Notes under the pieces: generated by a model
The model's database searches: none
What the model was told of the DNA's origin: nothing
Seen by the model: only the letters and a program-made list of their open reading frames with translations
NCBI GenBank assembly: GCA_020465985.1
Contig: JAANYP010004790.1
Location: forward strand, 558,001 to 622,000
Source: Centrapalus pauciflorus
Taxonomy: Eukaryota > Streptophyta > Magnoliopsida > Asterales > Asteraceae
Reading direction: 5' to 3'
DNA length: 64,000 nt
In this document: positions 26,205 to 37,452 of the stretch, in pieces
Layout of the letters: every line of letters starts with the position of its first letter
How positions within the stretch are numbered: position 1 is the first letter of the stretch
Program-made: the position numbers and the translations under genes

Positions 26205-26575
26205 TTTTGTGAACATTTTTTTGTTGTAAACATTGTGAACAACCATAAAATGGCTTTGAATCTTATGAATTTTGTTGAAAATATTACTAAACTCTTCTAT
26301 TAACCTATTAATCCTATTGAATCCTATGAATTTTGTTAAATCCTAAGAATGAATCCGTCGAATCTTATGAATCTTGTTGAATCCTATGAGTCTTGTTACA
26401 AACACTAGTATCAACCTTTTGAATGTTCTAAATATTGTTGTAGACACTTCTATAACCCCTTTGAATCATATGAATCATGTTACAAAAATCCTTGTTGATA
26501 TATATGAATGATTATATGTATCTTTTTATTTGTTCACAACGTTTATAAGAAATAACTTGTTCACAATGGATATCA
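26205..26575. repeat. Degenerate minisatellite element (GAATCCTATGAATCTTGTT-like units)
   Basis: It opens GTTGTAAACATTGTGAACAACC and closes TTTGTTCACAACG...TTGTTCACAATGG. In between are many degenerate 16-19 bp units of the form 'GAATCCTATGAATCTTGTTG'. The same element lies inverted at 8485-8795. Confidence 0.65.
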
Positions 26576-27281
26576 CCCTACACACACGTTTATAAGAGGT
26601 TGTGTGTGTGTACATGTATGTATGTGGAGTAGTTCTATTGAGGATACAAATAGAATTTAGTACATTAATTACTCTCACATTCATTTATTTTGGTCCTAGT
26701 TTCCCCCACTCATAACTACCTATTCAAGTGAGGTTCTAATACGTGCATATGTGAGACTGTGAATACTCAATTGATTCCAATTATATATAATTATATATAA
26801 GTATTTGATTTTTTGCATTACCAAACTTTTATTTTTCTTCTCTCACATTGGAGATCCATGAACCGTTGGGCTTCATGATACCACCGACGATTCATGTCAT
26901 CATTGTGGTTCACTACATCAATAGTGAGTCACGACACCGTCATGGTCACAATATCGGCAATGATTTATAATTGATTTAAGGTTGTGTTCATGACTCAAAC
27001 ATGTATGATTCACAGACATTGATGGTTTACAACTGATATATACATGTGGTTCACGACTAATGGTTTACACAATCCACAATCATGTGTCATAATAAACATT
27101 GGATCACTTTCGATCTTTCAGGTGTTATTGTTCATCCGTTGAATTAAAATAGAGAGAGAAGATAAAGAAAGAAAATTGTTTGGAGAAGAGAGAACGAATG
27201 ATTTGAATGATTGAAAACTTCCCCTTAATAAATTATAAAAAATTTTAATTTAATTTTAAATTGATTAAAAATGGACGTCAT
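26576..27281. other. Intergenic, no gene recognised
   Basis: AT-rich. Contains several GGTTCACGAC-like words near 26880-27080 but no supported gene. Confidence 0.45.
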
Positions 27282-27810
27282 CAGGGGCGGACCGAGCTTA
27301 CATTGGTGGGGTCAAACGACCCCGATAATTTTTTTACGTGTTATATATATGGTTAAAAAATTCCCGACCCCGATGATTTTTTAAGTTCGACCCCTATACT
27401 TTTGATAAGTTTTAAAAAAATCTATATAAAAAAAATATGATACAAAATCTAAAAAGATATACATATATGTAGAGGTGCACGAAAAATCCGGTTATCCGGT
27501 TTTGATCCGAAACCGGTTTCCTTGTAACCGGACCGGTTTTGAACCAAACCGGTTTTTCAACCGGTTAAGCAGTTTATGGGAGGATCGGTTATTTTACCGG
27601 ATAATTAACCGGTTTTTTTGTAACCGGTTAAAAAACCGGTTTTTATCCGGAAAAAATCTGATTTTCGAATTATAGCCGTTGGGAATTTTTATAGCCGTTT
27701 TCCTACCGTTTTTTTGACCGTTTTTTACTCAAAATTTTACCATTTTGCCACCCAATAGTTTATAAATAGGTTAGAAATGTTTTTGGTTGATTACCATTGA
27801 TTCCAAACAC

Positions 27811-27904
27811 TCTCAATTGATATTTTCGGTATTCTCTAACTCTCTCGTTTGATATTTTCGGTATTCTCCAACTCTCTCGTTTGATATTTTCGGTATTCTC
27901 CAAC
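27811..27904 (+). repeat. 30-32 bp minisatellite in the hAT 5' leader
   Basis: Three tandem units share GATATTTTCGGTATTCTC. The last two (27841-27872, 27873-27904) are identical and the first is slightly diverged. It lies 50-140 bp upstream of the transposase ATG. Confidence 0.9.
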
Positions 27905-27950
27905 TCTCGTAATCCCGAAAATTCCAAGTAATCTTTTTCTTTCATCTCAA

Positions 27951-30043
27951 ATGGCTTCTAACACTCCCGAAACGACCGGACAATCTTCCGTCGGTGGAAA
28001 TCTTGAAGTTGTTCGGGTGCTCGAGAATAAACGTAACAAAGAAATTTGGGATCATTATGATTTGTGTGAAATGTCAAATGGTTCGAGAAAGGCTCGTTGC
28101 AAACTTTGTCAAAAGTTTTTTGCGGCCGAAGGAAACACGACGTTGAAAAATCATATTACGAAAGCATGCAAGGCACTTCGGATGAGAGCCGATCCTACTC
28201 AACCGAACGTTACCCCGCAAGGTGGCGTTTTTATTTACGATAATGATAAATTACGGGAAGCGTTTACAAAATTCGTGATTACGAAATCGTTGCCGTTCGA
28301 TCACTTTGACGATGAAGCTTTCACGACGATGATTCAACAATTGATGCAACCACGCTATACGCAAGTAAGTCGTACTACCCTTCGTCGTGACGCTTTAAAA
28401 ATGTGGAGTGTTGCGAGTGAAAAAATGATTTTGGGTTTTCTAGAACATAATTATAGTGTTTCGTTAACTTGCGACGTTTGGAGCGCTCCTCACAACACCG
28501 GAAATTCTTTTTTAGCCGTTACGGCACATTGGTTAGATTCAAAAACTTGGCAAATGATGAAAAGAACAATCGCGTTTGATTTATTCGGCGAACCACATAT
28601 ATACCGGTGCAAATTTATTTGCACTTTTGAAACGTGTGATTTGCCTTTATAAATTAGAAGCAAAAGTATTTTCGATGTCTTTTGATAATGCGTCGAATAA
28701 TACAAACGTGGTTCCTAGATTAAAATTGTTATTAAATCCTATTTTAGATGGCGCTTTTTTTCATACTCGTTGTGTGGCACATATTATTAATTTATCCGTG
28801 CAAGCCGGGTTGGAGGTTATTGAACCGATTAGATTAGAATTTAGAGCGATGATAAAATCGGTTCTTTGTAGTAATAGCCAAAGACTAAATGCATATAGAC
28901 GTTATTGTAAATCGGTTAATAAAAAAACTTTAAGTGCGAATTTAGACGTTCCAACTCGTTGGAACTCGACATGGATGATGATGCACTCCGCGTTAAGGCA
29001 AAGGGAAACGTTGCAACCGTTTCACAATAGCCTATACGAGAAGGGCCATGTTCCAAGTGTTTATCCGAGTTCGAGTTGGGAAATGATTGCGAAAATAACC
29101 GATTTGTTAAAAGTTTTTAAAGACGCAACAACTTTTTTATCCGGTGTATATTATCCTACTAGCCCTTTGGTTTTAAATCAAATTTATTTGTTAGCTTCCA
29201 AATTAAATGATTATGAATTTGAAGGCCAAGTATTTGACAATATTGGCAAAGCAATGAAAGGAAAAACTTTTGAAATATTTTAAGGAAATCCCACCGGCTT
29301 TTACTTGTGCCGCTGCTTTAAACCCGACGGTAAATGTTGGCGGCGTTGAAACATTAATTGAAAGTATTGCATTTGCTTTTGGTTTACACGAAGATTTAAC
29401 CGAGCCCAATTTTATTCAAAACCAAATAAACTATTTTAACAAATGTTTCCGGGAGTTATTCGATAAATATTTAACTAAATATGGTGCGAGTAATATAATA
29501 CAAGAACAAATGAGGAGAGGGGAATCATCTAGTAGGGGAACCGGTATATCTCTTTTTAACACACTTTTAAATTCCCAATCGAAACGAGCACGTACTAATA
29601 CCCCGACTAGCGAGTTAGGACACTATATTGCAAGTGATATTATTTCAACTATGACATATGATGAGTTTGAAAACCTTGATCTTTTGGCTTGGTGGAAAGA
29701 AAAGGAACCGGTATATCCGATTCTAGCCGCCATGGCCCGTGATTTACTAACCGTCCAAGCTTCCACGGTAGCTTCGGAATCCGCTTTTTCTGTTAGTGGC
29801 AGGGTTATATCGCAACGGAGGTCGAGACTAAGTCCGGAGTCGATAGAATGTTGTATATGTTTGACGGATTATTTGGATGGAGCGGCTCGAGTGCAACACG
29901 TAACGACATTAGAAGATTCAATCGACGTCGAGTTGGAAACAAATATACACAACGAAGAAGTTGAACTTGGAATATCACCTCCAAACGAAGAAAACGAAGA
30001 CGACGATGATATAGAACCCGAATACCAAAATTTGGGTGAATAG
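27951..30043 (+). pseudogene. hAT transposase (BED zinc finger, RICESLEEPER-like), frameshifted
   Basis: The product would be about 690 residues. Frame 1 (27951-~28595) gives an N-terminal BED finger (C-x2-C ... LKNHITKAC) and 'LTCDVWSAP', the start of the RNase H-like core. A shift at 28594-28603, in a short CATATATA run, moves the frame. The second part (to ~29265) has 'SFDNASNNT', 'CVAHIINL' and 'VPTRWNSTW'. A second shift near 29262-29275 leads to the third part, ending at 30043, with the hAT C-terminal dimerisation region ('LDLLAWWKEKEPVYPILAAM', 'ASTVASESAFS'). The tail is acidic. The domain order is complete and no large deletion is seen, so inactivation is recent or reflects sequence errors. 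The ATG at 27951 follows the leader directly. Confidence 0.92.
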
Positions 30044-31308
30044 AAGAAAAGAAAATACAAGATTGTGAATTTTTAGTTGTCGTAGTTTGAAACTTTGAAT
30101 TATAAGTTGTAGTTTGAATTATAAGTTGTCGTAGTTTGAATTGTAAGTTGTCGTAATTTGAATTTTTAAACTTCTTATGTATTTTATAATAAAATATAAT
30201 ATAAAAATATATTTGATTGGAGTAAAATATATGTGTTTAACTTAATTTATAAATTATAATTAATTATAAATTTGTTAATCTCTTAGATTTATAGCCCAAA
30301 AGGCCAAAATGATAAAATGTTTTAGCCCAAAACAAAAAGAAATGTTAGCCCAAAATTAAAAAATGATGGCCCAAAAAAAATGCCCAAAATACAAAAGAGG
30401 AGCCCAAAACCGAAGCCCAAAAAAAAGAATTCTGAAAAATCGGATTTTTTGTAACCGGTTTTCGAAAAAAACCGGTTTGTATATAACCTAAACCGGTTAT
30501 ACCGGTTCCACTTTATCCCACCCAAAACCGGTTAGAATCCGGTCAGGTTTTTTAAATAACCGGTTTTTTTTTTTTTGCAAAAAAACCGGTCCGGTTTTTA
30601 TCCGAACCGGTTCGGTTACAAACCGGTCAATGTGCATCTCTACATATATGTAATAGTTGGTTACCTATTTAACAAATAATTAAAGACAAAAACATGTATT
30701 TAGGTTTGGGTCAAAAACTTAAAAATTTAGTTTGGGCTTAAATAGATTTTTTGGATTAGGGATTTAGGGTTGCTGGTTGAGTGGTTGGGGCTTGGGTGGT
30801 CACTGGTCAGCGTCTAAATGCCAATGGCCCAAACGAATATAGAAAAGAGAAGAAGCGCCTCTCAATTGCTTAAAGCTTCACACGGAAACAGTTAAACAGA
30901 AGAAGATAAAAGAAAACGCACCAAGAGCAGTAGCGCCGCTGTGCAGGACACAACCACACAGGTCATGCCGGCTTGCCACTCGCCCAGTCGCCCCTCGCCG
31001 TTCGCCAGCCGCTCTTGCCACCGCCACAGTCCACAGACCAGTTGACCAGACTCCAGAAGTCCAGAGACTTCTCAGTTCTCACTTTCGCAAGTTCTCAGCA
31101 GGCGCACATCAGGTATAATTCATAAATTAAATCCCTATGAAGTTTTTAAGTATTTTTAATTATTTATGAAATTTTTAGTTTAATAGTTGGAGTGTTGGAT
31201 TACTTGATATATATTAGACATTTAGACTATTATTTAAGAATTAAGAGTTAAGATTTTTAAATGTTTAATATTAAGTTACATTCTTTAAATATTTAATTTG
31301 CACCATAG

Positions 31309-31388
31309 AGAAAACGTTACTTGCCAATGTGTCGGATGAAGATGTAATAACCCGTTTTCAAAAGATGACTCGTAGGGGCCAACTTTAG
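31309..31388 (+). pseudogene. C-terminal remnant of a ZMYM/TTF-type hAT transposase
   Basis: After a TTTGCACCATAG acceptor-like sequence the frame reads 'VSDEDVITRFQKMTRRGQL' and then TAG. This resembles the C-terminal end of ZMYM1-like (TTF-type) hAT transposases. The remainder of the protein is absent, as expected in a deletion derivative. Confidence 0.5.
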
Positions 31389-31581
31389 AATGTAGTTTTT
31401 GTTTGTTTGTAAGTTTGTAACGATTAATGAAATCATATCATTTACGTATTTGTTTTATTATATTATCTCGACAAATCGACCCGAAAGTTTGAAATTAAAA
31501 AAAAAATTGAAGTCACAAGCACTTACACTCTTGAGCTATTAAATTCCGACCCCCACAAGAAATTTTTTGGGTCCGTCACTG

Positions 31582-32227
31582 AATGCCATATTACATTCTA
31601 TTGATTTTTATCGTTTTTTTTTTAGTGATATTAATAATTTGATCCATTATATATATACGATCCGTGTGTGAATCATATGGAACACAATAAACTTGTGAAC
31701 GCACGGATGTTCAAGTATGAACATGCTTTAGAAAATTGTTTACTTTTTTTTTTTTTTTTTTTTTCATATTTATGTTAATACTAGCAATAAGGGTGTGTTC
31801 TTTTACCCCCACTAATCACTTATGGGCCCATTTCACTTATTCGGTAAGTGAAAATGTGTGTTCTTTTTCAATAAGTCATAAGTGACATTTTTCACTTATT
31901 GGAGACTGATTCAGTAAGTAGGAGAACCAATACTTATTACCACTAATTACATTAAAACCTTACGATCCTCCTCCCCTTAGCAAATTTCTAACAACATGCA
32001 CATATCCCATTGGTGTTGCCTCCCCCAGCAGCCACCACTCTGTCGTTGGCCATGCTCCGCCGCCGAATAACACAAAATGACTAAACCGTAAAAACATGAA
32101 AACATGTTGGTTTTTTAATATTAAAACCTAAATAAAAAATCTATTTTAGGGTATATTCAAGTAACCTGCAAGAATTTTTGTAACTAAATAGGAATTATTA
32201 TTCATTAATATAATTTATTATTCATTA
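31582..32227. other. Intergenic
   Basis: AT-rich with a T-run at 31744-31764. Near 32085-32125 a short piece resembles the right end of the GGGTTTATTATG MITE family. No gene recognised. Confidence 0.45.
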
Positions 32228-32237
32228 ATATAATAAA

Positions 32238-34530
32238 GGGTTATATGCCAAAAATAGCATAACTTTTTGTAGTTTTACCGTTTATACCAATATTATTTAT
32301 TTTTTATCATTAATAGCAACAACTTATGTATTTTTTACCGATTATACCAACTTTTAACCTGGAAACCTGCTATAGCAGGTTACCATCCATTAATACCAAC
32401 AATTTTTATCTTTTTACCAATAATAGCAATAACGTTTTATATTTTTACCAATAATAGCAACGACTTTTAACTTTTTACCAATTATAAAAACATATCAAAT
32501 TAAATTTTTCTTTATCTTTAACTAATCATTACTTTAAAAAAACTAAATTTATGAAAATCGAAATACAATCAAATAAGTTCATAATCCATTTTTTTTGTTT
32601 GAATTTTGTTAGAAATAAATCAAATGCAATGTGTGCCTATTTTAAAAGAGATAAAAAAAAATATGTTTTCCATAGACATTAAAATATGAAGATTTTTATG
32701 ATGTGTCATATTTTCATGCATAGCCGAGTTTTATAGGTATGATAGGGTCGACCATTTAAGTGTAACATGACAACGTGAAACTCAAATCATTTTGTATAAG
32801 ATGTCATAGAAATATAATGAACACATCATGCTACATTTGTATTCTTTTTTGGATACTTAGTTCAACAATATTTGCATTATATATTTATTTGATAAATAAA
32901 TGAATAATATTTAAAATAATCATGATCAAATCATGGATAATTAATTAGTTATTTATTTGTTAAATAAAATGGTAATATTATTAGTTGCATCCGTTTATTT
33001 TATGAATAATTATTTATGATTTAATAATTGAATTATTCTATCTCTAACAAAATTTGGATACAAATATAAATTATGAACTTATTTGAACGTCATATTATTT
33101 TCATAAATTTAAATCATATATAATTATCCATAAAATAAAGGGATGTATCTTTTAAATATTACCATTTTATTTATCAAATAAATAAAAGACTAATTAATTA
33201 TCCATAATTAGATCGTAATTATTTATTATTTATCACATAAATAAATAATGCAAATATTGTTGTAATAAGTAACCAAAAAATAATACAAATATAGCATAAT
33301 GTGTTCATTATATTTCTGTGACATCTTATAGAATATGAATTGAGTTTGACGTTGTCATGTTACACTTAAATGGTCGCCCATATCATACCCCTATAAGGCT
33401 ATGCATGAAAATATGACATCAAAATTAGGTGTGCGCAAAAAAAACCAAAAACCAATCTGAAATCGAAAAAATCAAAAAACCGGAACCAAAAAATCAAACC
33501 GTTTGGACTTTGAATTTTCAAAAACCAAAAATTTCGATTTGTTTCGGTTTGGAGGTCAAAATAAACCAGAAAAAACCAAACCGAACTGAAGTTTTATAAT
33601 TTTAAAATTTATAAATACACTTACTTCATTACATTTCTTCATTTAAGTTTTTTATCGAAAGTTTTAACTTTTCAATGTCTAAATTTCATATGAGACTAAA
33701 ACTCAATTTGAATATTATGATGATTATTATTGTTGTATTATTATTGCATTTGTATGTTGTTATGGTTTTGAATGATTTATTGATTTAATGTCTAAATCTT
33801 GTTTGTGAAGAATGCATTAAGTGTTACATATTTTGATTTTATGTATCCATATATATGTGTGTGCGTGTGTGTGTGTTTTGGTTTTAGAAAGAAAGAATTG
33901 AAATCGAAAACCATGACAAAGAAAAACCGAAACCAACCTGAAATCGAAATAAAAACAAAAAAATCAAATCGTTTAAAATCCAAACCGAACGGTTTCTTGA
34001 ATATAGAAATCGATGTTTCGGTTTGGTTTTTGTTTTTTTTTTTTTTCAAAAACCGATCCATGGTCACCCCTAATCAAAATAATCTTCATTTTTTAATGTC
34101 TATAGAAAACATATTTTTTATATTTTTATAGGCACACATTGCATTTGATTTATCTCTAACAAAATTTAAACGAAAAAATGGATCATGAACTTATTTTATT
34201 GTGTTTTCAATTTTCATAAATTTAGTTTATTTAAATAATGATTAGTTAAAGATAAATGAAAATTTAATTTAATATGTTTTTATTATTGGTAAAAAGTTAA
34301 AAGTCGCTGCTATTATTGGTAAAAATATAAAACGTTGTTGCTATTATTGGTAAAAAGATAAAAGTTGTTGGTATTAATGGATGGTAACCTGCTATAACAG
34401 GTTTCCAGGTCAAAAGTTGGTATAATCGGTAAAAGATAAAAAAGTTGTTGCTATTAATGATAAAAAACAAATAATGTGAGTATAAATGGTAAAACTACAA
34501 AAAATTGTTGCTATTTTTGGCATATAACCC
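32238..34530. mobile_element. Large MULE-like foldback element with 10-bp TSD
   Basis: GGGTTATATGCCAAAAATAG at the left is inverted at the right (CTATTTTTGGCATATAACCC). An exact 10-bp duplication ATATAATAAA flanks it (32228-32237, 34531-34540). Nearly the whole element is an inverted repeat: the arms (about 820 bp each) meet near 33070. The right arm is split by the hAT MITE at 33426-34072. Each arm has an inner palindrome; in the left arm it is the perfect 18-mer AACCTGCTATAGCAGGTT. No transposase is present. Confidence 0.93.
33426..34072. mobile_element. hAT MITE nested in the foldback, AACCGAAACC-rich ends
   Basis: Termini TAGGTGTGCGC and TGGTCACCCCTA. An exact 8-bp TSD ATCAAAAT lies at 33418-33425 and 34073-34080. 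The intact left foldback arm lacks this segment. The subterminal regions carry many 'AAACCGAAACCAA'-like words, and a GT microsatellite lies at 33856-33876. The open frames spanning it are repeat-driven and not called as genes. Confidence 0.93.
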
Positions 34531-34540
34531 ATATAATAAA

Positions 34541-34889
34541 ATGAGTTGTGGTGTCACTGTTACAACATCATGATAAAAATTAAAGAAATTAGAGAAACTT
34601 ACAGAATTAAATATTCAAATATTATGATTATGTTGTAAAAGAATTGGATTAATGAAGTGGGTTACATTGATTGGAGAGAGAGAGTGAGTTCACTCGTGCT
34701 CCTGAATAGTTAAATAGGACACATCTTCAAGTCTTCAACTATTTGTCTTTTCTCTCTTTTATATTATATCATTTTTATTTTTAATTTTTTTATTACAATT
34801 TTACAAACTCCTAAAAAGCTCATTATATCACCTATTTTTCTACAATGCATGCAAACATGTGAAAGGAACAAATTTTTATAAGACTTGGA
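34541..34889. other. Intergenic
   Basis: AT-rich flank; no gene or repeat boundary recognised. Confidence 0.45.
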
Positions 34890-35170
34890 TGGCTTTTGGT
34901 TAATGCGATGGAATTCGATTGAATTTGAATTTAAATGTAGCTTGTTTACCAATTTTGATAACTAATATAAATGGTTAAATTTTATGTATTTTCCATCAAA
35001 TTTCATTGTTTATAGAAATTTGAAATTCTTTTCAACTTATACATAAATTAGATTGTGACCAACATCATCTCTAACCAATAAAAATCATTTTCTACATTCA
35101 CCGTCAACCAATTTAATAACTAAAATTTGTATTCTGATTATTTTGAATTTCATTCTGTGAACCAAACGTC
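34890..35170. mobile_element. MITE related to 18205-18515
   Basis: GGCTTTTGGTTAATGCGATG at the left is matched by the inverted CATTCTGTGAACCAAACGTC at the right. 'GAATTCGATTGAATTTGAA' lies inside. The ends are approximate. Confidence 0.6.
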
Positions 35171-35801
35171 AATTAAAATTTATTAAAGTTGCTTTCTTGT
35201 ATCACATAAATTGCCAACACAAATAATTGTTAAAATCACATCAGATTTTTCTTGCCAACTTATATCTTGAAACTAGAAAATCTTATCCACATAATCTTTT
35301 CTAACCGGTATAGCCGGTAACTAGTAACCCTAGAGATCATGTTTTGAACGATTCAGATCGTACACGTATATTATGAATAATTAAAAAATACATGTAATAT
35401 CGATACACTTTAAAAACTACACAACTATTATATGACTTTAGCCCTTTAAATACAATCATTTGTAAAATTTTGATTTACGAATGAAGTATGTTTTAAATAC
35501 AAAATTAATTAGGATACATGTTAACGAAAACGAAATAATTTTAATTGCCAAAAAAAAAATTCTATTAATTATCTTTCTATATTTTGGTAGATAATACTAT
35601 TTAGTTGATTTAGTTTGATATTATAAATGTTAACATAATATATTTTATCATTGTCATTTTTGTATTTATTTAATTTTGAGTCTTTTGTCATTTTTAAATG
35701 TTATTAGTTTAATTCATATCAAATTATTTACTATATTTTTGGGTTATTTTTAGTGACCTAATATCAAATCAAATATAATATGAAATATTGTTTGTTAATG
35801 C

Positions 35802-35848
<47 letters not shown>
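35802..35848. repeat. (TAA)n microsatellite
   Basis: About 15 uninterrupted TAA/AAT units. The surrounding 35171-36560 is AT-rich and I see no gene in it. Confidence 0.95.
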
Positions 35849-35849
<1 letters not shown>

Positions 35850-36560
35850 GAATAAATAACATATGGAAATTTAGTGTAATTCAATAACTCCTAACACATA
35901 AAAAATTTCCTTTTTATGTTTCATATTTTTATCATAAACAAACTTCTTTTAAATGCTGATTTATTTATAATCTTATATTTTTTTTTGTTGATAAGAATTC
36001 AAGAAAATACGATATTTATTAATGATAAAGTTTTGGTTCTTTAAACTATTTAGATTATATTTTTAAAGCTTAAAAGAATACTATAGTTTTGATGTAATGT
36101 AGCATTTATATTTAAAAAGTAGTATATTTATACTTCTATTGATTTGAGCGTATTTTAATCTCTATATTTTTTTGTTACATTTAATACAATAATTTGGAGA
36201 TTAAAGATGTCCACGGTTTTTCGTAATTACTTCATAAAGGTTTAATATCTACTTTGATAACTTTTGAAATAGTATTATTATTCATCTTAAAGTTTTTTTT
36301 TTAAATAAATCCATACTTTCACCTTTATTGTCATTGAATTTTATTTTATTTTGATGCCTATATATTGATACTAAACTTTAGTCAAATTTAATTTAAAATG
36401 ACAACATATTACAACTTATTGTAACTTTTTATGAGTGTATAATTTTATTATACACCTTCAATAAAACTTTAATATAATAATGTTACATTTTTCATTACAA
36501 CTTAATAAACATATTATTAAATATGTTTAACAATTAAAAAATGTATTTTAGAGTTACTTA

Positions 36561-36907
36561 GGGTGCGTTTAGTAACTGAAAATTTCCATCTCACTTTTCA
36601 AAAAAAAAAAAAAACTTGTTTACTTAACAACAATTTCATAAATTTTCATTTCACTTTTTAAAATACCACTTTTCATAATCTTTCTCTTACTTTTCTATTA
36701 CCTACCCTATACTCTCTTTCTCTCTCTTACTTTTCGATCACCTGTTCTATTTTTCTTATTTTATAATCACCCATGTTATTTTTCTTAAAACTAAAACTTT
36801 ATCATCTAAACAAGTTTTCACTTTTATAGAAACCCTTGTTTTTTCCGAAAACTATAACTTGAAAACTGAAATTGAAAATTGACTAGTTTTCGTTAACTAA
36901 ACGCAAA
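36561..36907. mobile_element. PIF/Harbinger-like MITE (GGGTGCGTTTAGT), inverted copy of 10786 family
   Basis: GGGTGCGTTTAGTAACTGAA at the left and TTTTCGTTAACTAAACGCAA at the right. Its reverse complement aligns with the left ~320 bp of the 10786-12143 element. A left TTA is present, but the right target copy is degraded. Confidence 0.75.
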
Positions 36908-37044
36908 TTTTTTTTAAAGAAATATATAAATTTACTTCCCGCTGCAATGTGCGGGCTTATTAAAACCTGTTGAACTACAAAGAATGTAATCTTTTAACTT
37001 CTACAGGTTTTTTTAAATTGATAATACAATGAAAAAAAAAGTAA

Positions 37045-37452
37045 CTGTAAAATTAATTTATATGAATAAAATTTAATTCTTTATTTATTTCCATTGAAAA
37101 TTAATTATCATCACAAGATAAAAAACTTGTAAACCCTGCCCAATTCCATTATATTAGCTCGATTCCACTGTATCGATGTTTCCTAAATGTCTACAAAATA
37201 ACAATAAACTTACCAAAACAATTAAACTAATTAAAGCATCTCTGATAAATCAGCGTACGAAATTAAAATAATAATGTTGGATTTGACGATACAACTATCA
37301 TAAATTTATTTGGTTAAAATATGATTATATCCAAATCCAAGCAATGTCAAGGTGCATGTTTAATTTTATTATTATTATTATTATTTTCAAATTGCAGTGC
37401 GTATTTTAGGTCAATGTTGGCTTGCATTCCTTTAAATGTTATGATCATAAAT
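37045..37452 (+). repeat. Duplicate of the P450 upstream region (copy 1)
   Basis: It matches 38623-38910, immediately 5' of the P450 start. Shared words include 'TTAATTCTTTATTTATTTCC', 'ATGTTGGATTTGAC', 'TATATCCAAATCCAAGCAAT' and 'AGGTCAATGTTGGCTTGCAT'. Copy 1 has about 100 bp more between two of these blocks. It leads into the 490-bp repeats and not into a coding region, so it is a promoter-like copy without its gene. Confidence 0.85.

Larger units (their letters stand above)
27470..30642 (+). mobile_element. hAT transposon, 3.2 kb, full length with perfect TSD
   Basis: Terminal inverted repeats TAGAGGTGCAC and GTGCATCTCTA. An exact 8-bp duplication CATATATG lies at 27462-27469 and 30643-30650. 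About 200 bp inside each end are crowded with AACCGG words in both orientations, probable transposase-binding sites. It contains one transposase gene, broken by frameshifts. The 5' leader has a 30-32 bp minisatellite (27811-27904). The 3' part (30075-30165) has short repeats of 'AGTTGTCGTAGTTTGAATT'. Confidence 0.95.
27282..31581 (+). mobile_element. Older, internally deleted hAT element (ZMYM/TTF-type) split by a younger hAT
   Basis: Ends CAGGGGCGGACC and GGGTCCGTCACTG are imperfect inverted repeats of the hAT form (CAGxG). The flanking 8-mers GACGTCAT and AATGCCAT match at 5 of 8, a decayed TSD at best. Right of the nested element is a leader-like exon ending CAG|GTATAATT (about 31113). An intron acceptor at 31306-31308 and a short C-terminal transposase remnant follow (31309-31388). 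Most of the transposase body is missing, so it is a non-autonomous deletion derivative. Confidence 0.65.

Noticed and set aside
33792..34131. 91- and 110-codon frames on opposite strands
   Set aside because: They are produced by the CA/GT microsatellite and AACCGAAACC repeats of the hAT MITE.
36940..36980. Hairpin CCCGCTGCAATGTGCGGG as a Helitron 3' end
   Set aside because: The following sequence lacks a CTRR terminus and no matching 5' end was found.
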